Below, piece by piece: positions 7,625 to 16,700 of a stretch of DNA of 33,617 nt. Each line of letters begins with the position of its first letter. The stretch's first letter is position 1. The stretch is from Bacteroidales bacterium (lineage in GTDB: Bacteria; Bacteroidota; Bacteroidia; Bacteroidales; F082). The position numbers and the translations under genes were made by a program. The notes under the pieces were generated by a model that was given only the letters and a program-made list of their open reading frames with translations, searched no databases and was not told where the DNA came from. The stretch is from assembly GCA_017549605.1 (NCBI GenBank), contig JAFYUH010000160.1:1-33617 (forward strand), read 5' to 3'.

Positions 7625-7846
7625 GTGTTCGAATGGAATCCTAACCGCTGTTGCCTCGCAGAATTCTTAGGCAACGACAAATTTCTCGTCATAGACGCCC
7701 AAAACTGCAAACTGGAAATCGGCGATACCTTCACAACAACTCAGTTTATCCTCAACAATCCGTTAATAATAACAGATTTAATTCAAATCAGAATGCCTGA
7801 AAACTCACCTAAAAAATATGTAGCGGGGGGGGCAAATCTGGATTGA
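7625..7846 (+). pseudogene. Broken ORF with a G8 tract, no recognised family
   Basis: From GTG 7625 the frame reads MFEWNPNRCCLAEFLGNDKF and continues with protein-like composition to ENSPKKYVAGG, where a run of eight G (7825-7832) is met; the frame then ends after four residues (ANLD). If one G is removed, the frame instead continues QIWIDKTERDKEEI and stops at TGA 7884-7886, right inside the following heptamer array, which is how most neighbouring genes end. The 5' end is unclear: coding-like sequence (DLSKGDSVV) extends upstream to overlap the divergent nuclease fragment. It is either a frameshifted remnant or a gene switched by the G tract. Confidence 0.4.
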
Positions 7847-7871
7847 CAAAACTGAGAGAGATAAAGAAGAA

Positions 7872-7968
7872 ATAGTTAGGAGTTGAGACTTAGGAATTAG
7901 GAATTGATGCGTCTGATTAGTTAGGATTTGAGGGATTAGCAACCATTAGTCTTTTGCCATTAGCCATC
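7872..7968. repeat. Mixed heptamer arrays (TTAGGAG and CCATTAG families)
   Basis: Units of AGTTAGG/AATTAGG at 7872-7935 are followed by CCATTAGTCTTTTGCCATTA units at 7943-7966, which abut the TGA stop of the ABC ATPase gene (7969-7967). Nothing else is seen in this stretch. Confidence 0.75.
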
Positions 7969-9712
7969 ACATCTTGCAAATCGCCGCTATCAATTTCTTA
8001 GTGTAATCGTTTTGCGGATTGTTAAAGAGTGCGTCGGCTTCGTTCATCTCCTGAATCTTGCCGTTATACATCACCACAACTCTGTCGGACATGAATCTTA
8101 CAACGCCGAGGTCGTGGGAGATAAATATATATGTGAAACCGAATTCTTTCTTTAATCTGTTAATAAGATTTAACACCTGAGCCTGCACTGAGACGTCGAG
8201 AGCAGAAACCGACTCGTCGCAGATTATCAGTTTCGGATTAACAGCAAGTGCGCGTGCAATACAAATGCGCTGCCTCTGACCTCCAGAGAACTCATGCGGA
8301 TAACGCTGATAATGCGACGCCTCCAATCCTACTTCCTCCAAAAGATGGCGAACTCTCTCTCTTCTCTTCCTAGCGTCTTTTTCAATGCCATGAACCATCA
8401 TCGGCTCAGCGATAGAGTCGCCAATACAAATACGAGGATTCAATGAAGAATACGGATCCTGGAAAACAATCTGCGCCTGCTTGCGGTATTCTCGCAACTC
8501 CTTACTATTTAACTTCGTGATGTCTCTTCCTTCAAAAATGACATTTCCTGAAGTAGGTTCCACCAATCTTAAAATACTGCGTCCTAAAGTCGTTTTGCCG
8601 CATCCCGACTCGCCCACAAGTCCGAGCGTCTCGCCTGGATATACGTCGAAACTGACATCATTCACGGATTTTATGTAGTCGTAAGTACGTCCGAAGACGC
8701 CTTTACGAAGCGGATACCAAGTCCTGAGATTCTGCACTTTAAGAATTGGTTCCTGAGAATACAATAGTTCGTGATGTTTTTGTCTTACATCGTAAGTGAT
8801 AAGCAATTCGTTCTTAACCTGCTCATTGTTGCTCCACTTTCCATCGAGGAATTCCTTCACAATAGGAAGTCGCTCCAGACGATAATCAAGCGGCGGGCGA
8901 CAAGCGATGAGACCTTTTGTATAAGGATGCTGAGGATTATTCAAGATATCGTGGGTCTTGCCTCTTTCCACGATGACGCCTTTGTTCATCACGATGACAT
9001 CGTCGGCGATTTCGGAAACCACGCCAAGGTCGTGAGTGATGAATATCATTCCCATTCCGTTCTCGCGTTGCAGTTCCTTAAGAAGTTTCAAGATTTCCTT
9101 CTGCACTGTCACATCGAGAGCCGTCGTAGGCTCATCAGCGATAAGCACTTTCGGATTGGAAATAAGAGCCATCGCTATCATAACTCTCTGCTTCTGACCG
9201 CCAGAGAGTTCATGAGGATATTTATCGAAAATTATCTCTGGATCAGGAAGTTTCACCTTTTCGAAAAGTTCTAGAACTTTTCTCTTAGACTCCAAGTCAC
9301 CAAGACTCCTAGACCCCTTGGTGACTCGGCGACTCGGTGACTCGGTGGCTTTAAAGCCGAAGGCTTCCATCACCTGAAATCCACATTTATAAACCGGATT
9401 GAGAGACGTCATCGGTTCCTGGAAAATCATCGCGATTTTCTTGCCGCGTATCTCCGACATCTGATCGTCGTTATAACGAGAGATATCTATATCTTCCAAT
9501 AAGATGGAATCTGATTCTATTCGTGACTTACGGCTGTCGAGAAGCTGCATCACTGCGAGGTTACTAACGGACTTACCAGATCCCGACTCTCCAACTATAC
9601 CGAGAGTCTTGCCCTCAAACACTTCAAAGTCGACGCCATGCACCGCCTCCTGCCATTTATCATCACGGCAGAAAGAGATATGGAGATTATTGACTTTCAG
9701 AAGTGGGGCCAT
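7967..9712 (-). CDS. Fused two-domain peptide/nickel-type ABC transporter ATPase (DppD-DppF like)
   Basis: 581 residues, two complete ABC nucleotide-binding domains in one chain, as in Bacteroidota oligopeptide transporter ATPases. Domain 1: Walker A GESGSGKS (41-48), Q-loop [11 protein letters not shown], signature LSGGQKQR near 168, Walker [13 protein letters not shown], plus the oligopeptide extension [18 protein letters not shown]. Domain 2: Walker [10 protein letters not shown] near 366, signature FSGGQRQR near 474, Walker [13 protein letters not shown]. No permease or binding-protein gene is adjacent. An octamer repeat is inserted in frame at about residues 121-141 of domain 1, between Q-loop and signature. 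The likely promoter is at 9837-9844, so the leader contains the 79-bp palindrome at 9729. Confidence 0.93.
   Translation of the reverse strand: MAPLLKVNNLHISFCRDDKWQEAVHGVDFEVFEGKTLGIVGESGSGKSVSNLAVMQLLDSRKSRIESDSILLEDIDISRYNDDQMSEIRGKKIAMIFQEPMTSLNPVYKCGFQVMEAFGFKATESPSRRVTKGSRSLGDLESKRKVLELFEKVKLPDPEIIFDKYPHELSGGQKQRVMIAMALISNPKVLIADEPTTALDVTVQKEILKLLKELQRENGMGMIFITHDLGVVSEIADDVIVMNKGVIVERGKTHDILNNPQHPYTKGLIACRPPLDYRLERLPIVKEFLDGKWSNNEQVKNELLITYDVRQKHHELLYSQEPILKVQNLRTWYPLRKGVFGRTYDYIKSVNDVSFDVYPGETLGLVGESGCGKTTLGRSILRLVEPTSGNVIFEGRDITKLNSKELREYRKQAQIVFQDPYSSLNPRICIGDSIAEPMMVHGIEKDARKRRERVRHLLEEVGLEASHYQRYPHEFSGGQRQRICIARALAVNPKLIICDESVSALDVSVQAQVLNLINRLKKEFGFTYIFISHDLGVVRFMSDRVVVMYNGKIQEMNEADALFNNPQNDYTKKLIAAICKM
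9289..9352. repeat. In-frame octamer array inside the ABC ATPase gene
   Basis: On the coding strand, units of TCACCGAG followed by an inverted copy, so CACCAAG and CTTGGTG arms can pair (about 10 bp). It encodes roughly [20 protein letters not shown]. The same octamer family lies in intergenic DNA at 7052, 10416 and 17460, which shows this is an insertion rather than native protein sequence. Confidence 0.85.
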
Positions 9713-9728
9713 TTTAAAGTTTATAGTT

Positions 9729-9807
9729 TGTAGAGACGCGTCAATGATGTAGCTTATATATAAATACGAACCTCAATACATTAAGTCCATCATTGACACG
9801 TCTGTAC
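9729..9807. repeat. 79-bp imperfect palindrome (MITE/REP-like), A end left
   Basis: Left arm TGTAGAGACGCGTCAATGAT; right arm, read inward on the other strand, GTACAGACGTGTCAATGATG. The arms pair except at two positions. Related copies are at 20402 and 29251, with a short form at 3717. It sits in the probable 5' UTR of the ABC ATPase gene. Confidence 0.85.
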
Positions 9808-9836
9808 TAATTTGCAATTAGTGTATTTTAAGTTTA

Positions 9837-9844
9837 CAAAGATA
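9837..9844 (-). promoter_or_regulatory. -7 box upstream of the ABC ATPase gene
   Basis: TATCTTTG on the minus strand. No clear -33 element. If used, transcription would start near 9830 and read through the palindrome at 9729-9807 before the ATG at 9712. Confidence 0.5.
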
Positions 9845-9856
9845 GGAAAAAGTTTG

Positions 9857-9882
9857 AAGCTCACTACTCGCAGCTCATAGCC
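9857..9882. repeat. Short degenerate ATGAGC-family array
   Basis: Units of AGCTCAC/TACTCGC/AGCTCAT in tandem, between two divergent -7 boxes, occupying the -33 region of the nitroreductase promoter. Confidence 0.6.
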
Positions 9883-9891
9883 AAAATTTAT

Positions 9892-9899
9892 TATCTTTG
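9892..9899 (+). promoter_or_regulatory. -7 box of the nitroreductase gene
   Basis: TATCTTTG, matching TAnnTTTG, 17 nt before the ATG at 9917. The -33 position holds repeat sequence rather than TTG. Confidence 0.6.
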
Positions 9900-9916
9900 T
9901 CCAATAATCTCATTCT

Positions 9917-10393
9917 ATGAAAAACTTCCTTGAATTATTAAAAAGCAGACGTACATGCCGTCAGTTCACTAACAAATCCGTCAGTAAAGAATCTATAGAA
10001 TATATCTTAGAAGCAGCGCGTCTATCGCCATCAGGACATCGCATCAGACCTTGGGATTTCATCGTCGTGGAAGACAAGGAAACTCTTAAGGCATTGTCGG
10101 TCAGCAAGGCATCAGGAGCTGCTCTCATAGAAGGAGCTGCTGCCGCTATCGTAGTCGCTGCCGACATCACAAAGACAGATGTCTGGGTTGAAGACTGCTC
10201 CATCGCGACAATCATCATACAGCTCGCAGCAGAAGAACTAGGTCTCGGCAGCTGCTGGGTACAGATCCGCATGCGTAAAGACGCCGAAGGCAATGACGCC
10301 ACCGAAAACGTCAAGAGAATACTCAATTTACCAGAAAATTATTCTGTGCTTTCAATAGTAGCGATAGGACATAAGTTAAACTCTGAACGCTGA
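9917..10393 (+). CDS. Nitroreductase family protein (FMN-dependent)
   Basis: 158 residues, ATG 9917 (MKNFLELLKSRRTCRQFTNK). The N-terminal RRTCRQF and LSPSGHRIRPWDFIVV segments are the FMN-phosphate and isoalloxazine-binding motifs of the nitroreductase fold, and AAEELGLGSCWVQIR is the conserved helix-strand after the insertion. It is likely a small NAD(P)H-dependent oxidoreductase; substrate unknown. It is a single-gene unit, convergent with comF, which ends 55 bp downstream. The last residues (NSER) and the TGA stop are encoded by a TTTGAAC-family heptamer array. Confidence 0.92.
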   Translation: MKNFLELLKSRRTCRQFTNKSVSKESIEYILEAARLSPSGHRIRPWDFIVVEDKETLKALSVSKASGAALIEGAAAAIVVAADITKTDVWVEDCSIATIIIQLAAEELGLGSCWVQIRMRKDAEGNDATENVKRILNLPENYSVLSIVAIGHKLNSER

Positions 10394-10412
10394 ACTTTGA
10401 ACCTTGAACTTC
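10377..10412. repeat. Heptamer array, TTTGAAC family, at the nitroreductase stop
   Basis: TCTGAAC, GCTGAAC, TTTGAAC, CTTGAAC in tandem. The first units are coding and the second provides the TGA stop (10391-10393). Confidence 0.85.
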
Positions 10413-10415
10413 CTT

Positions 10416-10449
10416 AGCGACTCGGGGACTTGGTGACTCGGTGTCTTAT
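10416..10449. repeat. Octamer array, GACTCGGT family, at the comF stop
   Basis: GACTCGGG, GACTTGGT, GACTCGGT, then GTCTTA. With the heptamer array next to it, it fills the whole 55-bp convergent intergenic space; no ordinary terminator hairpin is seen there. Confidence 0.85.
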
Positions 10450-11144
10450 CATCCCGAAGTACACGCCGCTGTCGCCACACTTATTTTTATATCCTCGATA
10501 TTCGACAATGTTCTTCCTGCCGCTAACAATGTCGATCCGGTAGTAAGAACATCGTCAATCAAGAGAATATGCTTACCCTTAAGTCGTTCCTGATTTTTCA
10601 CATCAAAGATATCTTTCACATTATCCCAGCGTTCTTCCCGCGACTTCTTTGTCTGCGTTGAAGTGAAAGTCTTTCTATAAAGACAATCGTTCATTATCGG
10701 TATATTCGTCTTTTCCTCCACTCCTTGCGCTATTATGTAACTCTGGTTATAACCTCGCAGATGTTCTTTTTTAGGATGAAGAGGAATTGGTATGATATAG
10801 TCAATTCCTTGGAATAAAGCAGCGTCTTTTATACTTTCGCCTATCTGTTGTCCCAGAAAAAATCCAGCGTCTTTATTTCCTTCATATTTCAACTGATGAA
10901 GCAGATGCTGCACCTTGCCCGTCTTGCTGAAGAAAAACTCTGCCGTGACAGCATTGAAATCGATTTGTCCATAAAACATCTGCGCTAAAGGATTGTCGGC
11001 ATTTTTCTCATATTCTGTTTTAGGAAGAAGATAACGACAGGAAAGGCATACTGATTCCTCGTTACGCATCAAAAGATTACCGCAAGCGGAACATACCGAA
11101 GGATAGAAAAGATTGATAAGATGGTTTAAAAATTTCAGTTTCAT
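10449..11144 (-). CDS. comF: ComF family phosphoribosyltransferase-like protein
   Basis: 231 residues, ATG 11144. An N-terminal zinc-ribbon CSAC...CLSC (residues about 18-36) is followed by a phosphoribosyltransferase fold with IIPIPLHPKKEHLRGYNQ and the PRPP-loop ILLIDDVLTTGSTL. In transformable bacteria ComF is a cytosolic competence protein acting on incoming single-stranded DNA; its role in Bacteroidota is not established. The -7 box TAATTTTG lies at 11216-11223, and a heptamer array fills the leader. The stop abuts an octamer array. Confidence 0.93.
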   Translation of the reverse strand: MKLKFLNHLINLFYPSVCSACGNLLMRNEESVCLSCRYLLPKTEYEKNADNPLAQMFYGQIDFNAVTAEFFFSKTGKVQHLLHQLKYEGNKDAGFFLGQQIGESIKDAALFQGIDYIIPIPLHPKKEHLRGYNQSYIIAQGVEEKTNIPIMNDCLYRKTFTSTQTKKSREERWDNVKDIFDVKNQERLKGKHILLIDDVLTTGSTLLAAGRTLSNIEDIKISVATAACTSG

Positions 11145-11157
11145 TTTTAGTTTTTTT

Positions 11158-11217
11158 GCAATGAGTAATGAGCATCGGGCAATGAGCTAAATTGCTCACA
11201 TCTCATAGCTCACTGCA
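11158..11217. repeat. Heptamer array, ATGAGC family, in the comF leader
   Basis: Units GCAATGA, GTAATGA, GCATCGG, GCAATGA followed by the inverted sense TGCTCAC, CTCATAG, CTCACTG. The two halves are complementary, so a transcript could fold. It lies between the comF promoter and ATG. Confidence 0.75.
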
Positions 11218-11223
11218 AAATTA
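11216..11223 (-). promoter_or_regulatory. -7 box of comF
   Basis: TAATTTTG on the minus strand, about 70 nt upstream of the comF ATG. No strong -33 element is seen at the expected distance. Confidence 0.45.
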
Positions 11224-11313
11224 CAAATAAAACTCGTAAGTGATTAAAAATTAACACTTTTTAACTCAAATGTTAATTTATGTTAATTTCATAAAAATCC
11301 TTAACATATCTAA

Positions 11314-11346
11314 ACAAAAAAGGACGCCATAAGACGTCCTTTTGTT
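11314..11346 (-). terminator. Intrinsic terminator of tRNA-Cys
   Basis: Minus strand: AAAAGGACGTC, short loop, GGCGTCCTTTTTTG. A GGACG/CGTCC stem flanked by A and T runs, directly after the tRNA; the flanking A run may make it work in both directions. Confidence 0.85.
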
Positions 11347-11348
11347 TG

Positions 11349-11419
11349 AGGTACCAGACGGAGTCGAACCGCCGTACAAGGTTTTGCAGACCTCTGCCTA
11401 GCCACTCGGCCATGATACC
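11349..11419 (-). tRNA. tRNA-Cys (GCA)
   Basis: A 71-nt cloverleaf: acceptor GGTATCA pairs with TGGTACC (one G-T), U8 follows, D-stem GCC/GGC, anticodon loop CTGCAAA with anticodon GCA, T-arm GGTTCGACTCC, discriminator T as expected for Cys. The 3' CCA is not encoded (TCAA follows). It has its own promoter at 11432-11461 and a terminator. Confidence 0.95.
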
Positions 11420-11431
11420 TTTTTGCGAGTG

Positions 11432-11461
11432 CAAAGATACAACTTTTTTTTAATGTACAAA
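11432..11461 (-). promoter_or_regulatory. Promoter of tRNA-Cys
   Basis: TTTG (11461-11458), 18 nt, TATCTTTG (11439-11432) on the minus strand, close to the Bacteroidota consensus, ending about 12 nt before the mature tRNA. Confidence 0.75.
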
Positions 11462-11489
11462 CATTATTTTCAAAAAAAAGTTTTAAGAC

Positions 11490-11580
11490 CAGTTTAAGGT
11501 TTAAGGCTTAAAGTTTAAGGCAGTTTATAGTGTATTTAAAACCATCGTCTTTAGCCATTTGCCCTTAGCCTTTAGCCTTT
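11490..11580. repeat. Heptamer arrays (TTTAAGG and GCCTTTA families) between tRNA-Cys and folB
   Basis: Two arrays: GTTTAAG/GCTTAAA units at about 11490-11520, and GTCTTTA, GCCATTT, GCCCTTA, GCCTTTA units at about 11547-11580. On the minus strand the second encodes the last two residues and the TAA stop of folB. Confidence 0.8.
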
Positions 11581-11922
11581 CAATTCCAGAGAAACAAACG
11601 CCATCTTTCCACCTAATGGTGGATTCATTTTTCTGACTTTCAACTGAGCGTTTTTAACGTCTGGGAATCTCTCTTTTATGGTATCTAATATACGTCTTCC
11701 TACATGTTCCAACAATTTGGAAGGTATCATCATCTGTTCTTTAACAACTTGATATACTGCTGAATAATCTACAGTATCTTCGAGTTCGTCAGACAACTCA
11801 GCCTTGCTTGTATCGACTTCCATTGTCAAGTCCAAACTAAACCATGTGCCTATCTTCTGCTCTTCTTCAAAGTGACCATGATAGGCGTAGAATTCCATAT
11901 TTTCTATTGTGATGAGCGACAT
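11572..11922 (-). CDS. folB: Dihydroneopterin aldolase
   Basis: Splits 7,8-dihydroneopterin to 6-hydroxymethyl-dihydropterin in folate synthesis. 116 residues from ATG 11922 (MSLITIENMEFYAYHGHFEE). The open frame goes 17 codons further upstream, but that segment is heptamer-repeat sequence, so the shorter start is chosen; it gives the family's normal length. Motifs: YAYHGHFEEEQKIG with the pterin-site Tyr, DTVDYSAVY, KLLEHVGRRI and the C-terminal KVRKMNPPLGGKM. It lies 121 bp downstream of gltX in the same direction and may share its transcript. The C-terminal KG and stop are within a GCCTTTA array. Confidence 0.93.
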   Translation of the reverse strand: MSLITIENMEFYAYHGHFEEEQKIGTWFSLDLTMEVDTSKAELSDELEDTVDYSAVYQVVKEQMMIPSKLLEHVGRRILDTIKERFPDVKNAQLKVRKMNPPLGGKMAFVSLELKG

Positions 11923-11927
11923 ATTTT

Positions 11928-11960
11928 TAATGACTAAAGACAAATGGCTAAAGAATAAAG
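11928..11960. repeat. Short degenerate array upstream of folB
   Basis: ATGACTAAAGACAAATGGCT with a further CTAAAGA unit, the same CTAAAG family as at 11547 and 12022, just before the folB start. Confidence 0.55.
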
Positions 11961-12021
11961 TACCTTCGGCCATTGTCTTTATTTTATTTCAAGATTCTAT
12001 TAATTTACTTTTATTTCCAAC

Positions 12022-12052
12022 TTTTGTCTTTAGCCTTTAGTCCTTAGCCTAG
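12022..12052. repeat. Heptamer array, GCCTTTA family, at the gltX stop
   Basis: GTCTTTA, GCCTTTA, GTCCTTA, GCCTAGC. The gltX terminal residues LG and the TAA stop (12046-12044) lie within it. Confidence 0.8.
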
Positions 12053-13561
12053 CACTTCTAATCCTTTATCAATTCTCTTAACAGCTTCTTCTTTGCCGAT
12101 AAGCTCTAAGATTTCGTGGATGTGAGGTCCTTTGCCAGCACCGACGAGCATCAAACGCAAGCCGTTCATGACTGGTCCCATTCCGAGTTCGTTAGATGTA
12201 ATCCAATCGTTGAGAACCTTTTCTATATTTTCTGCTGAGAAGTCTTCGATACCGTTGATGAGTTCTTTCGCCATTCTCATCAATTCTGGTGAGTTTTCTT
12301 TCCAGCGTTTCTTAACTGTTACTTCATCGTAAGTTGTTGGAGCTTCAAAGAAGAAGAAACTTTGATCCCATAATTCTTTTACGAAGTTGACGCGGTCTTT
12401 TACCAAACCTGCAACCTTAACGACGTAATCTCTATCTGCTTTGATGCCTTTTTCTTCTTCAAGCCATTGGAGATATTCTTCGCCGACTTCTTCCTTGTCT
12501 TTCTTCAAAAGATATTCGTGGTTGAACCATTTTGTCTTGTCAACATTGAAACGTGCGCCTGACTTAGTGCAGTGTTCAAATGAGAAAGCTTCAATAAGTT
12601 CTTCCATTGAGAAGATTTCTTGTTCTGTACCTGGATTCCATCCGAGGAGAGCCAACATATTGATGAAAGCTTCTGAATAATAACCTGATTCTCTGTAACC
12701 TGAAGAAACTTCGCCGCTCTTAGGATCAACCCAACGAAGTGGGAATACTGGGAAACCGAGACGATCGCCATCGCGTTTGCTGAGTTTGCCATTACCATCT
12801 GGTTTTAACAATAATGGAAGGTGTGCGAATTCTGGAGCTTCCCAACCAAATGCTTGATATAAGAGAACGTGCAATGGCATTGAAGGCAACCATTCTTCAC
12901 CACGGATGACGTGTGAAATCTTCATCAAGTGGTCGTCGACGATATTTGCCAAGTGATATGTAGGCATTCCGTCTGACTTAAACAAAACTTTATCGTCTAA
13001 TGTATTTGTGTTGACTTTGATATCGCCGCGGATGATGTCGTGCATTCTTACTTCATAATTTTCAGGCATTTTGAAGCGCACTGTGTAAGGGATGCCGTCG
13101 TTAATCATCTTTTCAACTTCTTCAGCAGCAATTGTCAAAGAGTTGCGTAAAGTCTTGCGGCTTTCTGCATTATAAATGAATGTCTTCTTTTCTGCTTCAG
13201 CTTCTGCGCGGTATTTGTCAAGTTCTTCTGCTGTGTCGAAAGCATAGTAAGCGAAACCTTTTTCAATAAGCTCGTCGCTGTATTGTTTGTATAAAGGCTT
13301 GCGGTCACTTTGTCTGTAAGGACCATATTCACCACCAACGATATCGCTTTCATCGAATTTGATTCCGCACCAATCGAGTGATTTTACGATATATTCTTCT
13401 GCACCTGGAACGAAACGGGTTTGGTCTGTATCTTCAATACGAAGAATCATCTTACCACCGTTCTTCTTGGCAAACAGATAGTTATATAAAGCTGTCCTGA
13501 CGCCGCCGATATGAAGCGGACCTGTTGGACTTGGAGCAAAACGTACACGTACTTCTTTCAT
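12044..13561 (-). CDS. gltX: Glutamyl-tRNA synthetase
   Basis: Charges tRNA-Glu. 505 residues, ATG 13561 ([20 protein letters not shown]). Class Ib features: HIGH-type HIGG at residues 17-20, [26 protein letters not shown], and the KMSKS variant KLSKRDG near residue 265; the C-terminal half is the helical anticodon-binding domain ([19 protein letters not shown] at the end). A weak -7 box TATTTTTG is at 13581-13588, divergent from the DUF4175 promoter. folB follows. In organisms without glutaminyl-tRNA synthetase this enzyme can also glutamylate tRNA-Gln, which the window cannot decide. Confidence 0.96.
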   Translation of the reverse strand: MKEVRVRFAPSPTGPLHIGGVRTALYNYLFAKKNGGKMILRIEDTDQTRFVPGAEEYIVKSLDWCGIKFDESDIVGGEYGPYRQSDRKPLYKQYSDELIEKGFAYYAFDTAEELDKYRAEAEAEKKTFIYNAESRKTLRNSLTIAAEEVEKMINDGIPYTVRFKMPENYEVRMHDIIRGDIKVNTNTLDDKVLFKSDGMPTYHLANIVDDHLMKISHVIRGEEWLPSMPLHVLLYQAFGWEAPEFAHLPLLLKPDGNGKLSKRDGDRLGFPVFPLRWVDPKSGEVSSGYRESGYYSEAFINMLALLGWNPGTEQEIFSMEELIEAFSFEHCTKSGARFNVDKTKWFNHEYLLKKDKEEVGEEYLQWLEEEKGIKADRDYVVKVAGLVKDRVNFVKELWDQSFFFFEAPTTYDEVTVKKRWKENSPELMRMAKELINGIEDFSAENIEKVLNDWITSNELGMGPVMNGLRLMLVGAGKGPHIHEILELIGKEEAVKRIDKGLEVLG

Positions 13562-13580
13562 ATAATAAATTTATTTTTTG

Positions 13581-13588
13581 CAAAAATA
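13581..13588 (-). promoter_or_regulatory. Possible -7 box of gltX
   Basis: TATTTTTG on the minus strand, 20 nt before the ATG. The nearest TTTG is only 15 nt upstream, so the fit is weak. Confidence 0.4.
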
Positions 13589-13622
13589 AGAATTATTTAC
13601 TTACAAATCCCGACTCAATTAC

Positions 13623-13688
13623 ACATTCCTAAGCCCTAATTCCTAATTAAAAAAAACCGTAGTCCGTAGTCTATAGTCCATAGTCTTT
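13623..13688. repeat. Two heptamer arrays in the gltX/DUF4175 divergent region
   Basis: TCCTAAG/CCCTAAT/TCCTAAT units at 13627-13648, then TAGTCCG, TAGTCTA, TAGTCCA, TAGTCTT at 13662-13688. The second ends a few bases before the DUF4175 -7 box and occupies its -33 region. Confidence 0.85.
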
Positions 13689-13691
13689 TAT

Positions 13692-13699
13692 TATATTTG
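13692..13699 (+). promoter_or_regulatory. -7 box of the DUF4175-ybeY-mnmG unit
   Basis: TATATTTG, 21 nt upstream of the ATG at 13721. No TTG at the usual distance; that position is in the TAGTC array. Confidence 0.6.
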
Positions 13700-13720
13700 C
13701 AGATTATTAATTTAGGTATA

Positions 13721-16700
13721 ATGTTTTCTGATGGTAAATCATATAATCGCATCTTGTTGGACAAGATAGAATCTTTCATAAAGAAATTCTATCTCAACAA
13801 ACTCATTCAAGGCGCATTGATAGGCTCCGTCATACTCATTTTATCCTTCCTGATTTTCAACGTAATAGAATACATTTCCTGGTTTCCTGGAAAAATAAGA
13901 CTGATGCTTTTCATAACATTAGTCTCGATATTCTCCATCATAATCGTTTCTTACTTCGTCATTCCTTGCATAAATCTGATTCGTTTCAGAAAAAAGATGT
14001 CCAACAAAGAAGCCGCCGTCTTGATCGGAAAATTTTTCCCAGAGATAAAAGACAAACTTCTCAACACGCTTCAGCTTACTGATGAGATAAGTGGCAATCA
14101 GGATAACGAGCTGCTTATCGCCACCATAGAACAAAGAACACAAAACCTACAAACCTTCAACTTCAGCGATGCCGTAAATCTTAAAGGCAATTATAAATAC
14201 CTGAAAATATTCGGAATATCATTTATAGTCCTAATCGCGCTCATATTGTTCTTCCCTGACTTCTCACAAAAACCTGTCGAAAGAATTATCAACTACGACA
14301 AATTTTACGAGAAGCCTCTTCCTTTCCAAGTGAAGCTCCAAGCCGAAGAGATGGAAGTCACACAAGGCGACGACCTAGAATTCAGGATTTACGTAAGCGG
14401 CGAGAAAATCCCAGAAGCGTTTTATGTCAACACCTCCGTCGGAACAAGAATGATGTCGAAAACATCGACAAATGAATTCTATTACATTTTCAACAATATT
14501 TATCAATCGGAGACATTCCAGATCAAAGGCGGAGATTATATAAGTCCGGAGATTAGGATTATCGTCAACCCATCACCTGCTCTTTTGTACTACGAAACTG
14601 AACTTGCTTTCCCCAAATATATCAACAGAAAGAACGAGACTTTGTCGGGCAAGACTCGCATCATGGTTCCGCAAGGCACCGAAGCGAAGTTCATCTTCCA
14701 CACCAAAGACGTCACAGAAATGAATATCTTGCACGATTCGACAAATCACGTATTGAAATCGGAGGGCAATAATTACGTCTATAGTTTTAAGACTTTACAG
14801 ACTTCAAAGTTTTATGTAAACATTTCAAACAAATGGAGCGAAAGCAACAACCCTATTCCATTTACGATAGAAGTTATACCTGACGCTTATCCGGAAATCC
14901 AGGTTCAAGCCTTCAATGAAAATTTCTCGAAACAAACATATTATTCAGGTCTCATTGCCGACGACTATGGATTTACAAAACTTCTTTATCATTTTGAAGT
15001 CGAGAACAAGCCAAATCAGTCTTTCGCCAAACGCATCGACATAAACAAGAAGGCGACACGAACATCATTCTATTACAGCATCGACCTTGACACTCTCACA
15101 ATATTCCCTGGCGATGAAATAAAATCTTATTTCGAGATTTGGGATAACGACGGAATAAACGGCGCCAAATCTAGACGCTCAGAATTGTTCCACATCAACA
15201 TTCCGACTCGAGAAACCCTTGACTCCATCGCAGACGCTTCAGAAGAAAATATCATCTCTAATCTGGAAGAAAAGACCAACAACTTAGAGCAGCTTCGCAA
15301 AGACATCGACGAGATGATCAAAGATCTTATGTCAAAGAAAGAACTCGACTGGACCGACAAGGAAAAGATAAAAGAACTTCTTGAGAAAGAAAAGGAGATA
15401 CAAGAAGAATGGAAAAAAATCCAGGAGGAGCAGAATGAGCTTCAGGATTTCATGAAAGAAAATGAGCTTACTTCAGAAGATTTGCTGAAGAAACAAGAAG
15501 AGATCAACAAACTCTTCGACGAAGTCATTCCTGAAGAAATGAAGAAACTCATGGAGGAAATCGAGAAGATGCTGAGCGAGATGCCTCGCGAGAAAATGCA
15601 GCAGATGATGCAGGATCTCAAGAAAAGCAACAAAGAACTCCAAGAGATGATGGACAGAAATCTAGCTTTATTGGAACAATTAAAGGTAGAAAAAGACCTT
15701 AACGATTTGATTAACAAGATAAACGACTTATCGGACAAGTTACAAAACACTGACAAGAACAACAATTCTTTAAAAGCAGAAGACGCTAAGAATCAATTCG
15801 ATAAGTTATCGAAAGAATTAGATTCCATTATGGAAAAGAACAAAGGCTTACAAGAACCTTTCAATATTTCCAAAGATGAGAAAATGGAAAACGAGATAAA
15901 CCAAGATTTGGAAGAAGCCGGAGAGATGGAAAACAATGGCAACGACTCTGGTTCCAGCCAAAAGAAAAACGCTGCCGGCAAGAAGATGAAAGAAATGGCC
16001 AACAAACTCAGTTCAGACATGATGATGGCCGGCATGGAACAACTCGGCGAGGATGCACATTTGGTACGTATATTATTAGAAAACGTAGTGCGTTCTTCTC
16101 ACGAAGAAGAAAAACTTATGAATGAAGTCGGCAAGATGAAGAAAGACGACCCTTCATTATCGGAGAAGATCAGCCGCCAGAAAGAAATAACCGACAATTT
16201 TGTCATAGTAGAAGATTCTCTAAGAAAGATGGCAATGCGTCAACCTAAGATTAAAAACTTCATTTTCACAGAGTTGCAGTTGATAAATCAACAACTAAAT
16301 CTCTCTATGAAAGAGATGAACGAGATGATTTTACTAACTGCAGCCTCGCGTCAACAAAGAGCGATGATGTCGATGAATAACTTAGCGTTGATGTTGTCAG
16401 AATCTCTTAATGACATGAACGAAAGCATGATGGAAGCCAGCGGATCATGCTCAAAGCCTAAGAACAGCAAAAAGCCTAGCAAGAGTCAGCAGAATATGAA
16501 AAACATGAAAGACCTGCAAGAACAGCTTGGCAAACAGCTGGAGCAATTACGCAAAGAGATGCAGCAACAGCAACAACAAAAAGAAGGCAAGCCTCAGCAA
16601 TCGATGAGCGAGGAGTTTGCAAAAATGGCTGCTGAGCAAGAAATGCTGCGCGAAGGCATGCAGAAGATGCTGGAAGAAATGAAGAAAGAAGGTCTGACAG

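Noticed and set aside
10394-10448. Terminator between the convergent nitroreductase and comF genes
   Set aside because: The space holds only heptamer and octamer arrays; no GC stem with a T run is present.
11923-11973. Upstream extension of folB
   Set aside because: Low-complexity CTAAAG repeat sequence; the internal ATG gives the normal family length.
13697-13720. Upstream TTG extension of the DUF4175 frame
   Set aside because: It begins inside the TATATTTG promoter box, so it would precede the transcription start.
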